Shown piece after piece: positions 49,980-64,000 of a DNA stretch of 64,000 nucleotides. The stretch's first letter is position 1. Each line of letters begins with the position of its first letter. Made by a program: the position numbers and the translations under genes. Source of the DNA: Cacajao melanocephalus (taxonomy: Eukaryota > Chordata > Mammalia > Primates > Pitheciidae); contig CAUYLG010027006.1 of the NCBI GenBank assembly GCA_963573385.1, positions 40,983 to 104,982 on the forward strand. Reading direction: 5' to 3'. The notes beneath the pieces are model-generated. The model saw only the letters and a program-made list of their open reading frames with translations, was not told where the DNA came from and did not search any database.

Positions 49980-50390
49980 CCTATCCTATGTAGCTGTTAA
50001 ACATCCCATGCCTACAGGCACGTAGTACATTGTATGTCCTTGTACTTTAACCAAGATATCTGTGCTGGACGTGCCCATAGGCATGTCGCAGCTCTCCATT
50101 GCTTTTACCTGTTTACCTGTTTAGATAAGTTTTAAGTTGTCAGTTGGGTTTTAGTTTAGATTGTGAGGTCTGGCTCCAGCCAACAGAGATCAGACACAGA
50201 AGTAAGAACAACCCCAAATGCGTAAGGAATAAATTTGTGTGTTTTTCTTTGTTCTTTGTACTCTTAACGGCAAGATAGCTAGTGAGAGTACCGTTCCTGC
50301 AGTCCAGGAAGTAAAAATTACATTGCTGAAAGATCCTTTGTCTCAGTGCTGATTTTTCTTTGTGGCACTGAGTATCTATTTCCAACCCCT
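49980..50390 (+). mobile_element. LTR-like fragment
   Basis: 'gtctggctccagccaacagagatcagacacagaagt', 'aataaatttgtgtgt' and 'ggcaagatagctagtgagagtacc' resemble a class I ERV LTR. The family is not assigned. Confidence 0.45.
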
Positions 50391-51435
50391 ATTTCCAACA
50401 AGATGCTTCTAGGATATGGTCTTCTGACCATGATGTTCACCCTCCTTTGCTTCCTGTTACTTGCTCAGTCTCAAAGCTCCTGACTCAGGCTTTTGGTCTG
50501 TTTTCCTGAAATCTGCAGCTAGACTAGTATCTGAATTAACCATGGCCAGTTTTGCCTACTAGTATCTACAAATTAGACTCACTTCCACCTGCTCACACTC
50601 TTAGGCTAAGTGGTCACCCATAAATCAGCCTGTACTCTGGTCCTTCCCCAGACCCAAAGAGAATTTCTTGCCTATTTTGCTATCTAAAGACTTCTATGAT
50701 TAAAAATTTCCTTTGAGTCTTACAGCTTTACTTCAGCACACTTACTATTATATAGTAATGGATAAGCATGAAATAAAGATCTACAAAAATCAAACAAATC
50801 ACATGCAGTTACAGAAAAATTTTTAATATTCGAGGTAAGGATTTACAAAGCTATGGAATCAAAGGTCCTGGGTTTCTTCTAGTTTGCTCAGCTCTTTATG
50901 CAATGATTGTAATAACCACATAAGCTTTTTGTTAACCCCACACCAATTAGGGATGCTGTTGAAACTGGTTGGTTGCAAAAATACAAAGACTCTTTTTACT
51001 GATAATCTTTAACATATGGGGAGTAAATCTTCCTCCTGCAAAATTATGAAGTACTTCCCTATTCCTGAGCACTGAAAATCAGAATACATTTTATTTATGA
51101 GATTGCAGTTAAATAATTGCCATATTAATTCTTTAAAAGCTATATTGTTAGCATTGTTTTTATCTACCTACATTTGGAAATAGCCTGTAAACAGACTGTT
51201 ACACAATTTCAGCTGTGCTTTTACTCCTTAGCTAAAGACTGTTAGGTTGTAATAGTAATATTATTTTATTATTTATTAGTAGTAAATAAATTATATATAT
51301 TTGAGACAGAGCAAGACCCTGTCTCAAAATTATGTATATATAAAATAATAATGATAATGGAGTAATAATAATGGAATTGTTGGAATAATAATAATGAACC
51401 TGTAGCCTCCACCTCCCAGGTTCAATATTACTGTT
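50391..51435. other. Mostly unique interval
   Basis: Contains the candidate exon at 51000-51071 and an AT-rich low-complexity stretch at 51250-51400, with a stray 'gagacagagcaagaccctgtctc' Alu end. Confidence 0.5.
51000..51071 (-). other. Candidate exon (unconfirmed), 72 nt
   Basis: Minus strand TATTCTGATTTTCAG precedes it and A|GTAAAA follows. 72 nt is open in one frame (two bases, 23 codons, one base), including NREVLHNFAGGRFTPHMLK. Phase-compatible with 49348-49470 downstream. Not recognised. Confidence 0.28.
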
Positions 51436-51590
51436 CCAACCTACCGCCCAGGTTGGAATGCAGTGGCATAATCCTAGCTCACTGCCAGCCTCTGATGCTG
51501 GGCTTAAGCAATCCTCCCGCCTCAGTCTCCCCAGTAGCTGTGACTACAGACGAGAACCACCACCCCCAGGTAACTATTTTAATTTATTTG
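51436..51590 (-). mobile_element. Alu fragment, diverged
   Basis: Right-monomer text ('cgcccaggttggaatgcagtgg') to 'gaaccaccacccccagg'. Confidence 0.8.
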
Positions 51591-51708
51591 CAGAAGCACA
51601 GTCTCTTGGTTGCCCAAGAGTGTATTAGATTATTTTGTGTATCATCTGTGTACTGCATACAAAAGCTGTTTTAAATAAAAGTGTTTGGGTAGCCCTGAGC
51701 AAAACCAG

Positions 51709-52066
<358 letters not shown>

Positions 52067-52187
52067 TAACTTTCTAGTAAAGTCACAATTTATTATATAA
52101 TGGTAAGATGATCATTAGGTACTTACTGTTTGTTGTAATTAACTATTAATTTTAATATAAAGTAGATGAATTATCCTCACCAGCTGA

Positions 52188-52481
52188 CTGGGCATGGTGG
52201 CTCATGCCTGTAATCCCAGCACTTTGAGAGGCTGAGGTGGGAGGATTGCTTGAGCCCAGGAGTTGGAGACTGGCTCGGGCACCACAGTGAGACCCTTCTC
52301 TACAAAAAATTTAAAAATTGGCCTGGTGTGGTGGCATGTGCCTAAAGTCCCAGAGATTCAGGAGGCTGCGACAGGAGGATTACTTGAGCCTTGGAGAGTG
52401 AGGCTGCAGCGAGCCATGATCTTGCCACTGCAATTCAGCCTGGGTGATAGAGCGAGACCGTCTCAAAATTAAAAAAAGATG
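52188..52481 (+). mobile_element. Alu, full length
   Basis: Diverged plus Alu, J-like. 'agatgaattatc' (52143) recurs after the tail (52478). Confidence 0.92.
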
Positions 52482-52593
52482 AATTATCAACAGCTATAAC
52501 TGTCTTTGTGTGACTTAGTGACTTGATTTTTCCACAGAGATCTTTTGAATCTTAGGGTAATTATTCCTGAAACTCAGCATGTTTCTTTTCTTT

Positions 52594-52912
52594 CTTTACT
52601 TTTTCTTTTTTTTTCTTTAGAGACAGGGATCTTTCTCTCTGTTGCCCAGGCTGGAGCACAGTGGTGCAGTCACAGCTCACTTGCAGCCTTGAACTCCTGG
52701 CTCAAGTGATCCTCCTGCCCCAGCCTCCCCAGCTCCCCCAGCAGCTAGGACTGCAGGCACACACCATGATGTCTGGCCCATCTTTTAATATTTTTTGTAG
52801 AGACGAGGTCTCTCTGTGTTGCCCAGGTCTTGAACTTCTGGGCTCAAGCAGTCACCTTGCCTCAAGCTCCCAAAATGCTGGGATTACAGGTGTGAGCCAC
52901 CACACCCAGCCT
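52594..52912 (-). mobile_element. Alu with small internal duplication
   Basis: 'cagcctccccagctcccccagcagctagg' is an extended form of the usual segment. Confidence 0.9.
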
Positions 52913-53290
52913 GGAATCCCATTTTAAATGTACTGGTGGAGTTGACAATGTAAAGGAAACTTGCTTTAAGTTTTGTTTTTTTACAGTGGATCCTTTCACG
53001 ACATGAATAATTGCGCAATTTTATGTTTTGTAAATCTGGGACAGACCACTAGACAGAGACAAGATTATAATTTGGGGAGTTTGCTTTCTTAATCCAGTTT
53101 TCAATGAAGGAAAAGTCATAATTTGTAAACTTATTTTTAAAACCACCATAGTGATCATTTGATCAGTTTGGGAGAATGGCCCATCTGGTTGGTATCTCAA
53201 AGTACAATTATAACTGTTTTTGTTTTTGTTTTTGTTTTTACCACAAAGTCTCATAAAATAAATTGAAGGTAATTATATCTGTTTATTATT
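52913..53290. other. Unique interval
   Basis: AT-rich; (TTTTTG)n at about 53214-53238. No repeat named. Confidence 0.5.
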
Positions 53291-53444
53291 TATTTTAGAG
53301 ACCAGAATTTGCCTAGTCATCCAGGCTGGAGTGCAGTGGCGCCATTGTAGCTCATATCAGCCTCAAACTCCTAGGTTCTGGTGATCCTCACACTTCAGTC
53401 TCCCAAAGCACTGGGACTATAGGTGCATGCCACCATGTCTGGCT
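53291..53444 (-). mobile_element. Alu, mostly right monomer
   Basis: Old copy with a jump to 'cagtctcccaaagcactggg' inside. Confidence 0.82.
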
Positions 53445-53813
53445 GCAGTTACATCTTTTTATATTAGTGTGTGATCTTTACCTGGGCATATCAGTAGGTC
53501 CACTGTTGAACAGAGAGCTAAAGTGACTAACAGTGATGTCATTTGCTTTGCAAGTTGAGGAAATGAATATTAATAAGACTTTTTTTTTAAGCCCAAAGTT
53601 TTACCTGTTTGTTGTCAAAGAATATTGATAAGATATAGCCACCAAAATATAATTTTATTCATGCACTTTACCAAAGTTCCTTTCTATACAATTGTTATTT
53701 TCTTGACTGTTCATTTTCATCATGATTTAATGAAGTCCCATCTGCTCAGTTTAAGTGACCATTTTACATGTAGCCAGAATATATTGAGAAAAGTGCTGGA
53801 ATCTCTCCCATTT
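53445..53813. other. Unique interval
   Basis: Contains the 36-nt candidate exon at 53482-53517; otherwise nothing seen. Confidence 0.5.
53482..53517 (-). other. Candidate micro-exon (unconfirmed), 36 nt
   Basis: On the minus strand GTTAGTCACTTTAG precedes and CCCAG|GTAAAG follows. One frame (two bases, 11 codons, one base) is phase-compatible with 51000-51071. Too short to weigh alone. Confidence 0.15.
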
Positions 53814-54115
53814 ATTTTTTTTATTTTTATTTTTTGAGATGGAGTCTCATTCTGTTGCCTAGGCTGGAGTGCAGTGGTGTAATCTCTGCTCACTGCAACC
53901 TCTGATTCCCGGGATCAGGTGATTCTCCTGCCTCAGCCTCCTGAGTAGCTGGGATTACAGGCATTCACCACCACGCCCAGCTAATTTTTCTATTTTTAGT
54001 AGAGTCGGGGTTTCACTGTGTTGACCAAGCTCGTCTTGAACTCCTGACCTCAAGTGATCTGTCTGCCTCTGCCTCCCAAAGTGCTGGGATTACAGGTGTG
54101 AGTCACCCCACTTGG
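53814..54115 (-). mobile_element. Alu, full length
   Basis: TTTTATTTTTATTT tail; ends 'accccacttggc'. Confidence 0.93.
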
Positions 54116-54320
54116 CTTTCTTCCTATTTATTGAGGAAATCTTGTCTTAAATCATTTTGCAACAAAGTAGGGTTTAAATAATTCTGAGGAACTGTACACA
54201 TTATTATGTGTCTGCAGACAATACTGCAGACTGATTTTGTGCAAACGGTAATTCCCTCGAGATCTCCTATAGATGACTATATTTTATGTTGTACCTGGTT
54301 CTTAAATACTCTGTCACTGA

Positions 54321-54673
<353 letters not shown>

Positions 54674-54993
54674 AAGAATTTTAAATAATCTCATAAATTT
54701 AGACTGATAAATTGTATCTTTGTATATGTGAGCTGTGCTATTGTCAGATAGTTATCTTTGTATATGTGAGTTTTGCTGTTGCCAGATAGTTACTTCTATT
54801 TAAGAGCTGTTTACCAAATTATGGAATTTGGATTTGCAGTGAACATTCAGCTTTTAGAAGCCACAAGAAGACTGAAGTTGCAACTGCTATGAGGTCTATA
54901 CTGTTTTAAAGAATGTTCCAGAAAATTGCCATTTATTTATCTAATATGTACTGTTAAGCTAGAATCTGTCCGAATAATCAAATTTTGAAGAAA
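54674..54993. other. Unique interval with a 38-bp tandem duplication
   Basis: 54715-54752 is repeated with a few changes at 54753-54790 (unit begins tatctttgtatatgtgag). Confidence 0.8.
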
Positions 54994-55125
54994 GTAGTAG
55001 CCGTGCATGGTGGTGCACACCTGTGATTCCAGCTACTTGGGAGGCTAAAGCCAGGAGTATCACTTGAACTCAGGAATTCAAGACCAGCATGGGCAACATA
55101 GTGAGATCCTGTCTTTAAAAACAAC
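54994..55125 (+). mobile_element. Alu fragment; tail-to-tail with next
   Basis: 'agccgtgcatggtggtgcacacc' to 'ctgtctttaaaaacaac'; the A-rich end abuts the T-tail of the antisense Alu. Confidence 0.85.
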
Positions 55126-55419
<294 letters not shown>

Positions 55420-55561
55420 AAAAACAAATTTTTTTTTTAAAGAAGTAAAACAAGGGCCTATGACACAACTGTGAACTTAAATATAAATTGTTTCCAAAAG
55501 TAGTGAAGACAGTCAGAATCAAAGCACAGGTTGAACATTGGCTTAAGCAAAAAGACCTGCA

Positions 55562-56747
<1,186 letters not shown>

Positions 56748-57078
56748 AGGGCTGGGCATGGTGGCTCATCCCAGCACTTTGGGAGACCAAGGTAGACGGA
56801 TTGCTTGAGCTGAGGAGCTCAAGACCAGCATGGGCAACGTGGCAAGACCTCCATCTCTACTAAAAATTAAAAAAAAAAAAAAAAAAAAATAGCCAGACAT
56901 GGTGGTATGCAGCTAGGGTCCCAAGCTATTTGGCAGGCTGAGATAGGAGGATTGCTTGAGTGGGGGTATGGGCTTGGTGGTAAGGGTGCAGTGAGCTGAA
57001 ATCACACCCCTGTACTACACCTTGGGTGACAGAGCAAGACCTTGTCTAAAAAAATAAATAAATAAAATAAAATAAATT
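56748..57078 (+). mobile_element. Alu with A-rich linker
   Basis: Head 'gggctgggcatggtggctcat', a missing 'gcctgtaa', linker A(22) and tail (AAAT)n. Confidence 0.92.
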
Positions 57079-57305
57079 ATAGCACTTGAAGGAATGAGAA
57101 GATACAATTCTCTAAGACCCCAAAAGCATTTCTCATTTCCTTCTGTCATGGGTCTATCATTAATTTATAACTTTTAGATATTAGTATTCCAGAAAATGAC
57201 AGCAGAATGTAAGACAGAAACAATTGTTAAATTGCTTTTCAGTAGTAATGATCTATATTTTGGCATACTTTGGCTTTCTCAAATCAGAAGCCCAAGTAAT
57301 CTTAC

Positions 57306-57477
57306 TCCAGTGGTTCTTAAACTTGAGCATGCATCAGATCACCTGGAAGCCTGGTTAAAATGCAGATTGCTTGGTCCCACTTGCAGTTTTTGATTCAGGT
57401 ATGGGGTGGGGCCCGTGAGTTTACATTTCAGACAAAGGATGCTGATACTGATGCAGTCTGAAAGCCACGGTAGCTCT
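57306..57477 (+). repeat. MER5A hAT transposon
   Basis: 'ccagtggttcttaaacttgagcatgcatcag', 'cacctggaagcctggttaaaa' and 'ggggtggggcccgtgagtt' follow MER5A in order; the right terminal repeat is lost. Confidence 0.82.
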
Positions 57478-58428
<951 letters not shown>

Positions 58429-59054
58429 ACCTTCTTTTTTTTGCAAACAAGTCTCCAAGTAGATGGCTAATTTTTATATGAGTCTGTCTTATTTCAAACT
58501 CTGAGAACAGTTACCTAATTGAGTCTTAGATCATAAAATCCAGTATTTAAAAAATCTTAAAACTAAAAAATATTCTTATTAATTTAAAAAATTATGTTTT
58601 AAATTTGGAGTTTATCACATTTCATGGCCCAAAATAGCACATTGTGTTTTTGGCATCTTCTGTCCTGCCCGTGCCAGTGAAAAACCACACCATATGGTAT
58701 GACTGCTGTTACTCTAGGAAACCCACTCATGGCGGAGACATTGCCAGGCATGAAGCTGAGGCGCTGTTCCCATATGCTTCTCTTTGTAAGCCAACATATT
58801 GACCAGGATATATTAGGATTCCAGTACATCATGGTATCCTATCAATTGAGACTTCGAACTCTTTCTCCAACAACTTCAACGTTTGGCCACATTATGAAAA
58901 CACATACTCTAAACAAAATGGACTCTCTTACTCAACTTCAGGAAGAAGTTTTTGAATGACTACTGCCAGAAAGGAAATTACCTTTTAAATACAATCAATA
59001 AGTATTTTAGTGCCCCCTATATTCTAGCACCCCTCCACCACTCTGTCCTTTTAA
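58429..59054. other. Unique interval with a coding-like block
   Basis: 58619-58957 is less AT-rich than its surroundings and open for 86 codons on plus and 77 on minus. No family recognised. Confidence 0.45.
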
Positions 59055-59353
59055 AATTATTTTTATTTTAGAGATGGGATCTTGCTCTTTTGCTCAGCCT
59101 GGAGTGCAATGGTGTGATCATGGCTCATTGCAGCCTCAACTTTCCCCGACTCAAGCAGTCTTTTTATCTCAGTCTCCCAAGTAGCTGGGAGTACAGGTGC
59201 TCACCACCACACCTGCCTAATTTTTTGGGTGGTAGGGGGCTCAGACAGGGTTTTGCTGTGTTGTCCAGGCTAGTCTTGAACTCCTGGACTTGATCCTCCT
59301 GCCTTGGCCTCCCACAGTGGTGGGATTACAGGCGTGAGCCACCATGCTAGGCC
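59055..59353 (-). mobile_element. Alu, old (J-like)
   Basis: Reverse Alu with an altered linker ('ttttttgggtggtagggggc'). Confidence 0.88.
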
Positions 59354-59846
59354 CCTTTTCCTGTTGTTTATTTTCCATTTTATAGAGTAGTCATTTAGTT
59401 CATTGTGGACTTCATCCAAGCATTTTTTAATGTTATAAAATTACTAGTAGGGCTTTTTAGTATAAAATTAGCAAATTCTCCTGAAAATAAAAGGTACACA
59501 GATTTCGTTCACCAACTTTGTCCAGTCATACTTGGAATGAATATTGAACATGCTATGCTAGCTGTGCTAGGCACTGTGTATAAAAAGATGGGAAAGACAA
59601 AATTCCACCTGCAAGGAACATGTAAAAAGGTTATAATACAGTACAGTACTTTCCTAGAGAGACAGAAAGTACACTATGGTCATATCTTGAGTTGACTCAT
59701 AAAATTAAACTTTGCAAAGACTCAAAGGAAAATATTAAATTTTTGCAGTAGAAGTGCTTATTAGTGTTACTGCCTGATCAATCAAAAAATGCTTAAAGCT
59801 CAGAGAGAAGTTTGTAAGATTGGTTCATTTGCTGATTGGCAAATGA
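59354..59846. other. Unique interval
   Basis: A 96-codon plus frame (59405-59695) without recognisable similarity. 'gctgtgctaggcactgtgta' hints at an L2/MIR relic. Confidence 0.4.
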
Positions 59847-60875
<1,029 letters not shown>

Positions 60876-61034
60876 TAAAAATAAGCTGGGCGTGGTGGCG
60901 CATGTCTGTAATCCCAGCTACTCAGGAGGCTGAGGCAGGAGAATTGCTTGAACCCAGAGGTAGAGGTTGCAGTGACGATTGTGCCACTGCACTCCAGCCT
61001 GGTGACAGAGTAAGACTCCAACTCAAAAAAAAAA
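60876..61034 (+). mobile_element. Alu right monomer
   Basis: 'ataagctgggcgtggtggcgc' to A(11), followed by a T-run. Confidence 0.9.
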
Positions 61035-62445
<1,411 letters not shown>

Positions 62446-62528
62446 TAATCATAAATCCTTATCTTTGTTTATGGCCTGTCCTAAAGTTTTGGAAGTCTTA
62501 AGTCAAAGCCTTGTATTTTATTTAATTA

Positions 62529-62805
62529 ATTATTTTTTTGAGACAGAGTCTTACTCCGTCACCCAGGGTGCAATGCTGTGATGTGATCTCTGTTTACTGC
62601 AACCTCTGTCTCTTGGGCTCTAGCGATCCTTCCACCTCAGCCCCCGCAAGGAACTGGGACTACAGGCACATGCCACCACACCGGGGTAACTTTTGTATTT
62701 TTTGTCGTGGCAGGGTTTCACCATGTTCCTCAGGATGGTCTGGAACTCCTAGGCTCAAGCAGTCTGCCCGCCTCAGCCTCCCAAAGTGCTGAGCTTACAG
62801 GCATG
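62529..62805 (-). mobile_element. Alu, full length
   Basis: Diverged; the head is eroded ('gcatgagttaca'). 'aagccttgt' occurs before and after. Confidence 0.9.
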
Positions 62806-63504
62806 AGTTACAAAGCCTTGTGTTTTAGACATTATATTTCCCAGGACTCTTCTGAAGAATAGTAATTATGATTATGAAAATTTCAAAGATACTATGGTAA
62901 GATCTGAGCGTCTTTGAAAGAATTACAGTAGTGCAACTCAGGACCTCCTTTTGTACTGCTCCGTACTACCTGTGCACAGGTTACTTTCAGGCGATTTTGG
63001 TAACAAACTCAGACAAATATATGACATTTAACTGAGTTGTTGAAGTCATTGATCTTATTTTATTAAAGTTGACCAGTTGGTGACAAACATTTACTTTTAC
63101 AAAATTAATCAACTTGAGTTTGATGTGATGAGAGAATCATATTGACTGGAAGTAGTAGGCTCAAAACATTTCCTAAGTAAAACTTACAAAAGAGATCTTA
63201 GTTGACCAATACCCTCTTGGTTTGTTTGTATATTAAAAGATGTCTGCATCTGAACAGTTGAACTTAAATATAAAGTTGAGCTTAAATACAAAGATTCCTT
63301 AGAACTCTAAAAGACAGGGGTGAACAAAACCCAAACTATTTAATCCTCCAATGTTTACTTAGAAACAAAAACCCAAGTGAAATGCAAAATAGATATCTGA
63401 ATCTAGATTTGTATATAAGTATTAGATTGAGAGATTAGGCTCTGGAACAGACAGAAATTCCACACATACTGTTCTGTGCTCGGAAAACTTGGTGGAGTGG
63501 AGCA
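62806..63504. other. Unique interval
   Basis: AT-rich; nothing recognised. Confidence 0.5.
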
Positions 63505-63799
63505 GGCACCGTGGCTCATGCCTGTAATTCCACCACTTTGGGAGGCTGAAGTGGGTGGATCACTTGAGCCCAGGAGTGCGAGACCAGCCTGGGCAACATG
63601 GTGAAACCCCATCTCTACAAAAAATAAAAAAAAATTAAGCAGGTGTAGTGTCATGTGCCTATAGTTCCAACTACTAGGGAGGCTGAGGTGGGAGGATCAC
63701 TTGAGTCTGGGAGGTTGAGCCTTCAGTGAGCCAAGATTGCACCAGTGCACTCCAGTCTGGGTGACAGAGCAAGATCCTGTCTCAAAAACAAAAAAAAGA
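63505..63799 (+). mobile_element. Alu, full length
   Basis: Plus Alu. 'cttggtggagtgg' before and 'ctcgatggagtga' after are a possible TSD. Confidence 0.93.
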
Positions 63800-63979
63800 A
63801 GACTCGATGGAGTGATTTAAATACTGTTCTTTTCATTGGGATGAGATCTTTCCACCAGAATTTCCTGAATTTATTCCTTTTTTCTAGTTTATCCTAACGT
63901 AGTTGAACTAATTTATACTGAACTTACCTTCCTGTAGCCAAGAATCTACATCTACAAACTTATGTCTGAAGTTGAAGCT

Positions 63980-64000
63980 TTTCTTTTTCTTTTTTTTTTT
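63980..64000 (-). mobile_element. Probable start of an antisense Alu (window edge)
   Basis: T-rich run at the window end, as at the left of other antisense Alus here; body not visible. Confidence 0.35.

Overview
This is a mammalian, specifically primate (very likely human or ape), nuclear genomic window. About ninety full or partial Alu elements, many with A-tails and target-site duplications (TSDs), make up roughly 35-40 % of it. There is no operon structure, no bacterial gene, no CpG island and no complete protein-coding gene. Most open reading frames over 60 codons are translations of Alu DNA. The sequence reads as intron or intergenic DNA of an Alu-rich chromosome region.

Layout. 1-10.8 kb: dense Alus, an antisense MLT1-like LTR (8.68-9.05 kb) and several MIRs, one of them split by Alus. 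10.8-12.2 kb: a full-length processed copy of RPL13A mRNA on the minus strand, apparently inserted into the target-site duplication of an older half-Alu. 12.6-26.2 kb: Alus cutting older L1, L2 and MIR fragments, plus a short L1 insertion with a perfect 16-bp TSD (20.76-21.08 kb). 26.2-27.3 kb: about 1 kb with no recognised repeat. 27.3-36.2 kb: more Alus, MER5 and other DNA-transposon relics, an old LTR-like element and a solo ERVK-type LTR (34.07-34.58 kb). 36.2-39.6 kb: an Alu-poor block holding an inverted 34-bp templated duplication and a CT/CA microsatellite.

39.66-46.75 kb: a degraded antisense endogenous retrovirus. It still has both LTRs, a primer-binding site matching tRNA-Leu, a polypurine tract and an integrase-like remnant. 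It sits inside an older repeat that resumes on the far side, and is itself cut by at least eight Alus. 46.75-64 kb: further Alus, an LTR-like fragment, a processed RPS10 pseudogene (55.56-56.14 kb), a MER5A and small tandem duplications.

Possible host-gene signal is weak. Short minus-strand segments at 53482-53517, 51000-51071 and 49348-49470 have splice-like borders, open frames and compatible phases; another lies at 1488-1617. I do not recognise the predicted peptides, so these are candidates only. I found no undescribed system. The best observations are structural: nested retrotransposition, an inverted templated insertion, abutting inverted Alus, the layered provirus and a GC-rich island of unknown origin inside it.
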